Origin: an uncultured Clostridia bacterium | GTDB taxonomy: Bacteria; Bacillota; Clostridia; Oscillospirales; Acutalibacteraceae | Assembly (NCBI GenBank): GCA_944384925.1 | Contig: CALWVF010000018.1 | Span: 1-61,031, forward strand | Direction: 5' to 3' | Length of the DNA stretch: 61,031 bases | Shown here: positions 9,090 through 17,957 of the stretch, one piece after another | Position numbering within the stretch: the first letter of the stretch is position 1 | How the letters are laid out: every line of letters begins with the position of its first letter | Notes under the pieces: model-generated | Databases searched by the model: none | Told to the model about the DNA's origin: nothing | Seen by the model: the letters and a program-made list of their open reading frames with translations, nothing else | Position numbers and translations under genes: made by a program

Positions 9090-10010
9090 ATGAATTGGAC
9101 TGAAATTATTATTGAAACACCCTCAGAAAACATTGAATACGCTGGAAATATTGCCAATATGGTTGTTCCGTACGGAATATACATCGAGGATTATTCAAAC
9201 ATGGAACATGAAATTTTAGAAATCGCTAAAATAGATTTAATTGATAAAGAGCTGCTTGAAAAAGACAGAAGCACAGGCAAAATACATGTTTATATAAGCC
9301 CTGAAAGCAACCCTTCTGAAGCTATTTCTTTTATTTCCGAAAGGTTAAATTGCGAAAAAATAACTCATAATATAAATGTTACTACTTGCAATAATGAAGA
9401 CTGGATACACAATTGGAAAAAATATTTTAAACCTATTAAAATCGGTCAAAAACTTTTAATAAGACCTATATGGGAAGACCACTTTGATTCAGATGGACGT
9501 ATTGTTTTTAACCTTGAACCAGGCCTGGCATTTGGTACAGGTACTCATGAGACTACTCGTTTGTGCTTAAAAATTCTAGACCAATATATTAAGCCTGGAA
9601 TGAATGTTCTCGATATTGGATGTGGCAGTGGCATTTTAGGTGTTGCCTCGCTATTATTAGGGGCAGATTCAGCTTTGGGGGTTGATATCGATGAACTCGC
9701 TGTAAAAACCGCTATTGAAAATGCAAAAATCAACAATGTGGATACTAAATTTAAGGCTATATGCGGTAATCTAACTGATAAAATTTCCGGTACTTACGAT
9801 GTCGTTGTTGCTAATATAGTCGCTGATGTTATTATAGACCTTAGTTTAAATATACAAAACTATATGAATAGTAACTCTATTTTTATTGTCAGTGGAGTTA
9901 TCGATACTCGCAAAGATGATGTAAAACAGGCTTTACTAAATAATTTTGATATCCTTGAAGAATATGGTGAAAACGGGTGGGTTGCTTTTAAAGCATCCTT
10001 AAAATCATAG
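9090..10010 (+). CDS. prmA: Ribosomal protein L11 methyltransferase
   Basis: 306 residues. The N-terminal ~110 residues are the substrate-recognition domain. The C-terminal Rossmann methyltransferase domain contains the SAM motif VLDIGCGSGILGVA, the acidic loop GVDIDELAV and the NIVADVI segment typical of PrmA. The upstream run FGTGTHETTRL is also a PrmA signature. It trimethylates L11 at lysines and the N-terminus. AGGAG precedes ATG. The ABC exporter genes begin 74 bp downstream; no functional link is implied. Confidence 0.94.
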   Translation: MNWTEIIIETPSENIEYAGNIANMVVPYGIYIEDYSNMEHEILEIAKIDLIDKELLEKDRSTGKIHVYISPESNPSEAISFISERLNCEKITHNINVTTCNNEDWIHNWKKYFKPIKIGQKLLIRPIWEDHFDSDGRIVFNLEPGLAFGTGTHETTRLCLKILDQYIKPGMNVLDIGCGSGILGVASLLLGADSALGVDIDELAVKTAIENAKINNVDTKFKAICGNLTDKISGTYDVVVANIVADVIIDLSLNIQNYMNSNSIFIVSGVIDTRKDDVKQALLNNFDILEEYGENGWVAFKASLKS

Positions 10011-10084
10011 CCATATTTATTGGATATTGTATAATTATTTATTTGCATATACTAATATCTTACTAGAAAGGGGAATTGCACTAA

Positions 10085-12310
10085 ATGAAAAAAATTTTAA
10101 GATACTTAGTTCCATATAGTGTTTCTATATTATTTTGTTTATTAATGCTTTTCACACAAGCTATATGCGACCTTAATTTACCAAATTTAATGTCTAATAT
10201 AGTAAACATTGGCATACAGCAAAATGGTATCGAGCACTCATCACCCGAAGCTATTAGCGAAAACTGCTTTCAGCTTCTAACTTCATGCTTACCTTCAGAA
10301 GAAAAGAATATTGTATCACAATCGTACACTCTTATCCAATCAGACGATGCTACTTCAGAATACCAAGAAGCTATAAATAAATATCCGCTTCTTAAAAATT
10401 CAAATATTTATATTTTAAATGAAACTACAAACAGAGATACTCTCGATAATTACTTTTCATCTGCTGTAAGCAATCTTTTAATTATTCTGCAAGATTTAAA
10501 TAATCAGTATAATAGTGTTTCTGAATTATCTTATAGTAATATGAAAATAGATTTAAGTAGTTTATATTCACTGATACCATATATACAAAATATTCCTCAA
10601 GATAAATTCTTAGGAATAATAGAACAAGCCAATAACATAGATCCCTCGTTAAGCGAGCAAATATCAATACAATTTACAAAAACTATATATACAGAACTTG
10701 ATTTAAATTTAAATAAAGTTCAAACAAACTACACATATAAAGTCGGACTCCAAATGCTACTAATAACATTGATAAGTGCTGCTGCAACTATTGCTGTTAG
10801 TTATTTATCATCTAAAATATCATCGCAATTAGCAAAGTCATTAAGACATGATGTATTTGAAAGGGTAGAACAGTTTTCAAATCCTGAATTCGACAAATTC
10901 TCGGTCGCCTCTTTAATCACTAGAACAACAAACGATATCACACAAGTACAAATGTTGATATTAATGATGATTCGGATGATAGGCTATGCTTTATTTATGG
11001 GAATTGGTGGAATAATAATGGCAATTAATAAGAGCTTAAATATGAGCTGGATTATTGCATTAAGTATTATAGTATTGGCGTGCTTAATATTAGTTATCTT
11101 CTCTATTGCTAAACCGAAATTTAAAGTCATTCAATCTTTAATAGACAGAATTAATCTTGTTGCAAAAGAAAACTTGAGCGGTGTAATGGTAATACGTGCT
11201 TTTTCAAACCAAGAATTCGAGGAAAATTTATTTGACGATGCAAACAAAGAATTAACACTAACAAATAGATTTGTTAATAGAGTAATTTCTTTAATGAATC
11301 CGGCAATGATGTTCCTATTAAACTCAACAAGTTTGTTAATCATTTGGATTGGCGCACAGCATATTTCAGAATCTCAAATGCTTGTTGGAGATATGATAGC
11401 CTTCATGCAATATTCAATGCAAGTAATTTTATCTTTCTTAACAATATCAATTATGTTTATAATGTTTCCTAGAGCTGCTGTATCTGCAGAAAGAGTTTGT
11501 GAGGTATTAGAAACGGAGCCTTCTATAAAAGACAAAAAAGATGTTGAGAAACTTGACAAAAATACTAGTGGTAAAATAGAATTCAAACATGTTTACTTTA
11601 AATATGGTAAGGCAAGTGAAAATGTTCTCTCAGATATTTCATTTACTGCAAATCCGGGGGAAACCACCGCCATCATAGGTTCAACTGGTTCCGGAAAGTC
11701 TACACTTTTAAATCTTATCCCTCGATTTTACGATGTATCAAGCGGTGAAATATTGATCGATGGTGTTGATATTAGAAACATAAGCCAACATGAATTACGC
11801 AAAAATATTGGATATGTCCCTCAGCGTGGAGTACTGTTTTCCGGTGATATCTATTCTAATTTACGATATGGAAACAAAGATATATCAGATGAAAAAATCC
11901 GAGAAATTGCTAAGGTATCGCAATCTCTTGATTTTATCGAAGAAAAAGAATCAGGATTTAATTCTCCTATTGCTCAGGGAGGCTCGAATGTATCCGGAGG
12001 ACAAAAACAGCGTTTATCAATAGCAAGAGCTTTAGCTATCGAACCAAAAATTTATTTGTTTGACGACAGCTTCTCTGCTTTAGATATGAAAACAGATGCT
12101 AATCTTAGAAAGGAATTAAAAAAATATACAAATAATGCAACTGTAATAATTGTTGCACAAAGAGTAAATACAATTATAGACGCTGAAAAGATAATTGTCC
12201 TCGATGAAGGAAAAATGGTTGGTGTAGGAACACATAATGAATTGCTTAAAACATGCCAGGCTTATTATGAAATAGCACAATCACAGCTTTTAAAGGAGGA
12301 ATTGCAATGA
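10085..12310 (+). CDS. ABC exporter subunit with extracellular insertion and degenerate ATP site
   Basis: 741 residues. An N-terminal six-helix membrane domain has an insertion of about 160 residues between helices 1 and 2 (residues about 45-215), predicted outside the cell. The ATPase domain has Walker A GSTGSGKST and a canonical signature VSGGQKQRLS. The Walker B end is FDDSFSALD, with Asp in place of the catalytic Glu, and the H-loop position is Gln (VAQRVNT). This subunit therefore cannot complete a normal catalytic site itself but lends its good signature to its partner. The next gene overlaps by 4 bp. The layout, including the extracellular domain, resembles heterodimeric exporters of the BmrCD type. 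Substrate unknown. Confidence 0.88.
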   Translation: MKKILRYLVPYSVSILFCLLMLFTQAICDLNLPNLMSNIVNIGIQQNGIEHSSPEAISENCFQLLTSCLPSEEKNIVSQSYTLIQSDDATSEYQEAINKYPLLKNSNIYILNETTNRDTLDNYFSSAVSNLLIILQDLNNQYNSVSELSYSNMKIDLSSLYSLIPYIQNIPQDKFLGIIEQANNIDPSLSEQISIQFTKTIYTELDLNLNKVQTNYTYKVGLQMLLITLISAAATIAVSYLSSKISSQLAKSLRHDVFERVEQFSNPEFDKFSVASLITRTTNDITQVQMLILMMIRMIGYALFMGIGGIIMAINKSLNMSWIIALSIIVLACLILVIFSIAKPKFKVIQSLIDRINLVAKENLSGVMVIRAFSNQEFEENLFDDANKELTLTNRFVNRVISLMNPAMMFLLNSTSLLIIWIGAQHISESQMLVGDMIAFMQYSMQVILSFLTISIMFIMFPRAAVSAERVCEVLETEPSIKDKKDVEKLDKNTSGKIEFKHVYFKYGKASENVLSDISFTANPGETTAIIGSTGSGKSTLLNLIPRFYDVSSGEILIDGVDIRNISQHELRKNIGYVPQRGVLFSGDIYSNLRYGNKDISDEKIREIAKVSQSLDFIEEKESGFNSPIAQGGSNVSGGQKQRLSIARALAIEPKIYLFDDSFSALDMKTDANLRKELKKYTNNATVIIVAQRVNTIIDAEKIIVLDEGKMVGVGTHNELLKTCQAYYEIAQSQLLKEELQ

Positions 12311-14166
12311 AACATAATGTAAATCCCTCTTCTGCACATGGAATGCATAAAGGACATCAAACGCCTCGTATGGAAAAAGCTAAAGACTTTAGCGGTACTT
12401 TAAAACAATTATTGCAATATATAAGTAAATATAAAGTAAGTATTGCTTTTGTAATTTTATTTGCTTTAATTTCCTCTGTATTCTCTATAGTAGGTCCTAA
12501 AATACTAGGTAATGCAACAACAGAAATATACAATGGCATTGTAGGAAAAATATCTGGATCAGGCGCTGGTATAAATTTTGATCATATTTTACAAATTGTA
12601 ATTTCTTTGCTTTTCCTTTATTCCTTAAGTGCTGTTTTTGGGTATTTAGAGGGCTTTATTATGACAAACGTCTCTATGAAAGTCACCTATAGATTGCGTA
12701 AAGATATAATCGAAAAAATAAATAAGTTGCCATTAAAATACTTCGACACCACTAATCACGGTGAAATACTATCTAGAATAACAAATGATGTTGATACTCT
12801 AAGTCAAACACTAAATCAAAGCATAACGCAATTAATAACATCTATTAGCACTATTATAGGTATAACAATCATGATGTTTAATATAAGTTGGCAAATGGCT
12901 TTAACTACACTTTGCATTATCCCTTTATCTTTCATCTTTATAATGTTAGTTGTTAAAAGATCTCAAAAATATTTTGTCCAGCAGCAAAGCTACCTTGGCC
13001 ATTTAAATGGCCATATAGAAGAGATATACTCCGGTCATAATGTTATGAAAGCTTTCAATGGAGAACAGGAAGCTTTAGATACTTTTGATGAATTCAATCA
13101 ATCACTGTTTACATCATCCTGGAAATCTCAGTTTCTTTCTGGCTTAATGATGCCCATTATGAATTTTATTTCAAATTTAGGGTATGTTGGTGTATGTATA
13201 TTAGGCGGATATTTATCTATTAATCGAGGATTGGCTGTTGGCGATATCCAAGCGTTTCTTCAATATGTCCGTCAATTTACTCAACCAATAATCCAAGTCT
13301 CTAATATATCTAATATTTTACAGCAAACATTAGCTGCCGCAGAGAGAGTTTTTGAATTTTTAAATGAAGAAGAAGAATCTAAAGATACTGAAAGCCCTAT
13401 ATGTATCGATGAAAATAATTGTAATAATTCTAATAACCAAGTTGTAGATATTGCTGGAAATGTTGAGTTTAAAAATGTTAAATTCGGATATACCGAACAC
13501 AACACTATTATCAAAAACTTCTCTGTCAAAATTAAAGCAGGGCAAAAAATTGCTATTGTCGGGCCAACCGGATCTGGAAAAACTACTATTGTGAAACTTC
13601 TAATGAGATTCTATGAACTAAACGAAGGTGAAATATTGATTGATAATTATAATATAAAAGATTTCACAAGAAACGATTTACGTTCTTTATTTGGTATGGT
13701 TCTGCAAGATACGTGGCTATACAATGCATCTATAAAAGACAATATAAAATATGGAAATCTTAATGCTTCCGACAAAGATATAATTCAGGCAGCTAAAGAT
13801 GCCCATGTTGATCATTTTATAATGACTCTCCCGGATGGTTATGATTCTATAATAAATGAAGAAGCTGATAATATATCTCTTGGCCAAAAACAATTATTAA
13901 CAATTGCAAGAGCAATTTTGTCGGACCCAAAAATTTTAATACTGGATGAAGCTACAAGTTCTGTCGATACAAGAACAGAAGTATTTATCCAAAAGGCTAT
14001 GAATAATTTAATGAAAGATAGAACTAGCTTTATTATTGCCCATCGACTGAGTACAATTCGAGATGCAGATTTAATCCTTGTTATGCAAGACGGAGATATT
14101 GTTGAGCAAGGCACTCACGACGAACTTATGGCTCAAAATGGTTTATACGCTAGCTTCTATGTGTAA
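12307..14166 (+). CDS. ABC exporter subunit with catalytic ATP site
   Basis: 619 residues, six membrane helices then an ATPase domain. Walker A is GPTGSGKTT, Walker B ends ILDEATSSVD with the catalytic Glu, and the H-loop is IIAHRLST. The signature is ISLGQKQLL instead of LSGGQ. That weak signature faces the degenerate Walker site of the partner at 10085, giving one catalytic and one degenerate site in the dimer, as known for heterodimeric exporters. ATG overlaps the partner stop (ATGA) with AAAGGAGGA upstream, so translation is coupled. Substrate cannot be told from sequence. Confidence 0.9.
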   Translation: MKHNVNPSSAHGMHKGHQTPRMEKAKDFSGTLKQLLQYISKYKVSIAFVILFALISSVFSIVGPKILGNATTEIYNGIVGKISGSGAGINFDHILQIVISLLFLYSLSAVFGYLEGFIMTNVSMKVTYRLRKDIIEKINKLPLKYFDTTNHGEILSRITNDVDTLSQTLNQSITQLITSISTIIGITIMMFNISWQMALTTLCIIPLSFIFIMLVVKRSQKYFVQQQSYLGHLNGHIEEIYSGHNVMKAFNGEQEALDTFDEFNQSLFTSSWKSQFLSGLMMPIMNFISNLGYVGVCILGGYLSINRGLAVGDIQAFLQYVRQFTQPIIQVSNISNILQQTLAAAERVFEFLNEEEESKDTESPICIDENNCNNSNNQVVDIAGNVEFKNVKFGYTEHNTIIKNFSVKIKAGQKIAIVGPTGSGKTTIVKLLMRFYELNEGEILIDNYNIKDFTRNDLRSLFGMVLQDTWLYNASIKDNIKYGNLNASDKDIIQAAKDAHVDHFIMTLPDGYDSIINEEADNISLGQKQLLTIARAILSDPKILILDEATSSVDTRTEVFIQKAMNNLMKDRTSFIIAHRLSTIRDADLILVMQDGDIVEQGTHDELMAQNGLYASFYV

Positions 14167-14185
14167 AATTTTTATAAAAATAAAA

Positions 14186-14220
14186 AACTCCCATTCGAAA
14201 ATACATTTAGATGGGAGTTT
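14186..14220 (+). terminator. Terminator after the first exporter pair
   Basis: AAACTCCCAT and ATGGGAGTTT form a 10-bp stem followed by TTTTCT. Confidence 0.85.
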
Positions 14221-14382
14221 TTTCTATATAAACTATATAAATGAAGGATACAAAATTATTATAGATAGATTAAGTATGAACTAGCCTTATTATTTTTCAA
14301 TTTCGAATTATATGCGTATTACAATAAAATTTACTTCCATAATATTCCATTTATAAACTTACTTAAATAGTTCAATATACTA

Positions 14383-14571
14383 CTAGGTGTTATACCCTTG
14401 ATCTATTTTCCGCAACCCCTCTTTTCTTTTTTTTTCTAAAACGGCTTCGTCGATATCTACTGGTATTCCATCTATGCATAATCCAGCAGCGTTTAAATAG
14501 ACTGTGTCGCATATGCATATGTCTTCATCCCAATAAATACAAAAGTTATTTTCACAAAAGATTTTCGACAA
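14383..14571 (-). CDS. Small Cys-rich hypothetical protein
   Basis: About 62 residues with cysteines in the N-terminal half (FCENNFCIYW, DICICD, GLCID) and a charged C-terminal helix (AVLEKKRKEGL). The start is uncertain: TTG 14571 sits at good distance from GAGGTGG, an in-frame GTG lies at 14580 inside the ribosome binding site. Family not recognised. It is divergent from an XRE regulator, with a shared palindrome between them, which suggests it is that regulator's target. Confidence 0.65.
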   Translation of the reverse strand: MSKIFCENNFCIYWDEDICICDTVYLNAAGLCIDGIPVDIDEAVLEKKRKEGLRKIDQGYNT

Positions 14572-14592
14572 TTTTACCACCTCTTTTTCATT

Positions 14593-14611
14593 TTAACTTA
14601 TTTTAAGTTAA
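14593..14611. promoter_or_regulatory. Palindromic operator candidate
   Basis: TTAACTTA-ttt-TAAGTTAA is a perfect inverted repeat in the 90-bp divergent gap, and a further half-site TAACTTAA occurs at 14629-14636 just before the XRE gene. This is the size and placement expected for an XRE repressor controlling both genes. Confidence 0.55.
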
Positions 14612-14661
14612 AAATCAATAACTTTTTCTAACTTAAATACACTATACATGAGGTGATAAGC

Positions 14662-14901
14662 ATGTATAGACGGTTAAGAGACTTAAGAGAGGATTGCGAT
14701 AAAACACAACGAGAGATAGCTCAAATAATAGGTATGTCGCAAACTGGATACTCACAATACGAATTAGGAAAAAATGATATTCCAACATCAATTTTAAAGA
14801 AATTAGCTTTATTTTATAACACAAGCATAGATTATATTTTAGAGTTAACCGATGAAAAAAAACCTTATCCTAGAAGAACAGATAAAAATAATCTTGATTA
14901 A
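14662..14901 (+). CDS. XRE-family helix-turn-helix regulator
   Basis: 79 residues, a single HTH_3 domain: RRLRDLREDCDKTQREIA, then the recognition region GMSQTGYSQYELGK and the closing helix FYNTSIDYILELT. ATG 14662 lies four bases after GAGGTGAT, which fixes the start. The charged tail (KPYPRRTDKNN) is outside the domain. Likely represses itself and the divergent small gene through the palindrome at 14593. Confidence 0.9.
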   Translation: MYRRLRDLREDCDKTQREIAQIIGMSQTGYSQYELGKNDIPTSILKKLALFYNTSIDYILELTDEKKPYPRRTDKNNLD

Positions 14902-14928
14902 TTATAATTATTGCTAACTCCAAAAAGC

Positions 14929-14949
14929 GTGCACTTCAAATAAGTGCAC
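14929..14949. terminator. Bidirectional terminator between convergent genes
   Basis: GTGCACTT-caaat-AAGTGCAC, with AAAAAGC on the left and ACTTTCTATTT on the right, serves both the XRE gene and the minus-strand gene at 14955. Confidence 0.8.
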
Positions 14950-14954
14950 ACTTT

Positions 14955-16037
14955 CTATTTGTCATCGTCTAAATCATATATATGTATGTTAGAATTCATA
15001 TTTACATTTTTATTAATAACTTCTGTTGGCTTGCTATTTGTTTCGTGTTTTTCTTCTCTACTCAAAAAATTTAACTTAGGTGGAAATAAATCTTGTAATT
15101 GAGCAATGTCATCTTCTTCTACACTATTAATTTTCGTATTATCAATATTATAATCTGACAATTCATTTTGATTATATTCTACATACTGTTTCTGTTCTGG
15201 TAATACCTTATTTTCAGGTTCTACACTGTTTCCTGTATTTTTATTATCTCCAGATTGTTTGTCAAATTCATACTTTGGTTCCTTTTTAAATAATATTACT
15301 TTATGTGATTTTTGACCCTTTCTTCTCCTTAAAATTAAAAAAACAATTAATGACACAACAATTACTGCTAGTATTGGAATACCATATCTCATAATACTAA
15401 ATATAGTATCTTTTGATTCTATATTATCTAAAAATTCAGGGTATCTAGTGAATTTAATACTTTTTATCATGTCGTCCAACACAGATAATTGTAGATTTGT
15501 TGGCTCTAGAGTATACGATATTAGCTCTATATTTATGCATTGTCCATTCACTATAGTATAGTTTTGTACACTATAACTTCCTGTCTTTTTATCGAATTGC
15601 GTTTTTAAGAATTTGGCTTGTGAAGTATCGTATATACTCACAGTTTGATTCAATTTATCATCTAAAAGCAAGGATTTGGCCTTTACTAAATCTACATATT
15701 CTAAATCCTTAAAATCCTTTATTTGATGTGTATTACTATTTTCAAACATTCTAACAACAATTTCATACTGCAAATCTCTCGACACAACATTAAAATATAT
15801 TCCTTTATCCCTCATAGATTTTGCCAATTCATCTTTATCAATATTAATATATCCCGGAGCTATTCCGGTCTTGTCGACATCTTGTGTTAAAACAATATAT
15901 CCTTCCGGCACATTTATTTTCATATTTAAATCTGGAATTTTATATTGTACAGTATTATTAGAAGCAGCAAATACTATATGATTTATAGGGTTCACAACAA
16001 ATATCATCAATAAAATAAAAAAAACAATTTTCCTCAT
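14955..16037 (-). CDS. Secreted/membrane protein with disordered cytoplasmic tail
   Basis: 360 residues. Residues 1-25 are a signal peptide. Residues about 26-210 form an extracytoplasmic domain. One membrane helix follows (GIPILAVIVVSLIVFLI, about 222-240) with a stop-transfer RRRKGQK. The last ~115 residues are polar, rich in Asn, Glu and Lys, and probably disordered. Family not recognised. It is divergent from the second exporter pair; no link is evident. The extracellular domain could sense something, but no catalytic motif is visible. Confidence 0.7.
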   Translation of the reverse strand: MRKIVFFILLMIFVVNPINHIVFAASNNTVQYKIPDLNMKINVPEGYIVLTQDVDKTGIAPGYINIDKDELAKSMRDKGIYFNVVSRDLQYEIVVRMFENSNTHQIKDFKDLEYVDLVKAKSLLLDDKLNQTVSIYDTSQAKFLKTQFDKKTGSYSVQNYTIVNGQCINIELISYTLEPTNLQLSVLDDMIKSIKFTRYPEFLDNIESKDTIFSIMRYGIPILAVIVVSLIVFLILRRRKGQKSHKVILFKKEPKYEFDKQSGDNKNTGNSVEPENKVLPEQKQYVEYNQNELSDYNIDNTKINSVEEDDIAQLQDLFPPKLNFLSREEKHETNSKPTEVINKNVNMNSNIHIYDLDDDK

Positions 16038-16145
16038 TATGTAAACCTTCCTTAAACCGTATATGTTTATTTAAATTATAATGTTAAATCAAATAAAAAT
16101 CAACAATATAAATATGTTAAGTTATGGATTTATATAAATTTACCT

Positions 16146-16174
16146 TTCAAAACTGCGAATTAATATGTTATAAT
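16146..16174 (+). promoter_or_regulatory. Candidate promoter of the second exporter pair
   Basis: TTCAAA-N17-TATAAT. It lies inside what would be an N-terminal extension if translation began at the first in-frame ATG (16124), which argues for the later start at 16223. Confidence 0.5.
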
Positions 16175-16222
16175 TTGATAATTATAATTATAAAATCTAA
16201 ATTAAGGTCAGGTATTTATAAT

Positions 16223-17941
16223 ATGGTAAAACTCGCAAAATATTTAAATGGCTACAAAAAACAGGTAATTCTAGGACCAATATTTAAATTAATAGAAGCA
16301 ATATTCGAGCTTATTATCCCCTTGATGATGGCTAATATTATAGATATTGGGATTAAAAATTCTGATTCACAATATATCCTACACATGTTAGGTATGATGA
16401 TTTTAATAGGAATTATCGGGCTTATTAGCGCTATTTTAGGGCAATTTTATGCAGCAAAAGCCTCTCAAGGATTTGGAACTGCTGTACGAAATTCTTTATT
16501 TTGCCATATCAATGAACTATCTTTTACAGATTTAGATTCCATAAATACATCGTCTTTGATAACACGTATGACAAACGATATAAATCAGCTTCAAGTTGCA
16601 GTTTCTATGCTCATAAGGCTAGTAATACGTGCACCATTTCTTATTTTAGGTTCTATATTTATGGCTATGAGTATTAATATAACAATATCTTTAATCTTTA
16701 TTGCTACAGCGCCAATTATTGGTATTACTATTTTTTTTATTACAAAAATAACAGTACCATATTTTAAGAAAATTCAAAATACTCTCGATAAAATTTCTCT
16801 TATAGTTAAAGAAAATCTAAGCGGTATTAGAGTGATAAGAGCATTTTCTAAGCAAGAAGCAGAAATAAATAAATTTTTAGAGTCGAATAATTTACTAGCT
16901 CAAACAGCGATCAATGTAAATAAAATTTCTGCTCTTCTTAATCCTGCAACATATTTAATTATTAACTTAGCAATAACTTGTATTATATGGGTTGGCGCTG
17001 AAAAAGCTTTTATTGGTGACATTAATCAGGGTACAATTATTGCACTTGTAAATTATATGACACAAATATTGCTTTCTCTTATTGTTGTCGCCAATGTTGT
17101 AATTATCTTCACAAAGGCCTCCGCTTCTGCTTCTAGAATTAACGCAACTTTTGAATTATCTTCATCTTTAGAACCTCATAACTCTAACCCTTCTGTTCAA
17201 AAAAATAAAAGCAATAAAATAATAGAGTTTAAAGATGTCTCATTTTGCTACGACAAAGATTGCGACAGTTCTTTAAACAATATTACCTTTTCTTTGCATA
17301 AGGGTGAAACTCTAGGCATTATCGGTGGAACCGGTTCTGGGAAATCAACATTGATACAACTAATCAGTGGATTTTACAAAAAGAACCATGGTGACATACT
17401 AATATATGGCAATGATATAAATTCATATAACGAACAAGAATTAAGAAAAATATTTGGATTTGTCCCTCAAAAAGCTGTATTATTTTCAGGGACAATTTTA
17501 GACAACATGCGATGGAGAGATCCAAATTCAAAATATGAAGATATTAAAAAAGCTCTAGATATTGCGCAAGCAAGCGAATTTGTTGAAAAACTACCTTTAA
17601 AATATAACACAAAAGTTGAACAAGGCGGAAAAAACTTTTCTGGTGGGCAACGCCAAAGATTAACTATTGCCAGAGCTTTAGTTTCTGAGCCAGAGATATT
17701 GATTCTTGATGATAGCAGCAGCGCTTTAGATGCTCAAACAGACTCATTACTAAGTCAAGCATTAATAAATCAATGCCAAAAAATTACTAAAATTATCATA
17801 TCTCAAAAATGTTCTTCCATTGCCCATGCAGACAAAATTATTGTATTAGACAATGGTATACAAATTGGTTATGGTACACACGACTCCCTCTTAAAGTCAT
17901 GCCCTACTTATGAAAAAATATTTGAATCACAAAAGGTATAA
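16223..17941 (+). CDS. ABC exporter subunit with degenerate ATP site
   Basis: 572 residues from ATG 16223; an in-frame ATG 99 bases earlier is rejected because the promoter-like site lies between. Six membrane helices, then Walker A GGTGSGKST and a canonical signature FSGGQRQRLT. Walker B ends ILDDSSSALD (Asp for Glu) and the H-loop position is Gln (ISQKCSS). These are the same losses as in the exporter gene at 10085, but this subunit has no extracellular insertion. Partner of the next gene. Substrate unknown. Confidence 0.87.
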   Translation: MVKLAKYLNGYKKQVILGPIFKLIEAIFELIIPLMMANIIDIGIKNSDSQYILHMLGMMILIGIIGLISAILGQFYAAKASQGFGTAVRNSLFCHINELSFTDLDSINTSSLITRMTNDINQLQVAVSMLIRLVIRAPFLILGSIFMAMSINITISLIFIATAPIIGITIFFITKITVPYFKKIQNTLDKISLIVKENLSGIRVIRAFSKQEAEINKFLESNNLLAQTAINVNKISALLNPATYLIINLAITCIIWVGAEKAFIGDINQGTIIALVNYMTQILLSLIVVANVVIIFTKASASASRINATFELSSSLEPHNSNPSVQKNKSNKIIEFKDVSFCYDKDCDSSLNNITFSLHKGETLGIIGGTGSGKSTLIQLISGFYKKNHGDILIYGNDINSYNEQELRKIFGFVPQKAVLFSGTILDNMRWRDPNSKYEDIKKALDIAQASEFVEKLPLKYNTKVEQGGKNFSGGQRQRLTIARALVSEPEILILDDSSSALDAQTDSLLSQALINQCQKITKIIISQKCSSIAHADKIIVLDNGIQIGYGTHDSLLKSCPTYEKIFESQKV

Positions 17942-17957
17942 AGGAGTTGATAAAATA

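Noticed and set aside
16124-16222. N-terminal extension of the exporter gene from ATG 16124
   Set aside because: A promoter-like TTCAAA-N17-TATAAT lies within it, no ribosome binding site is seen, and homologous exporters start near the later ATG.
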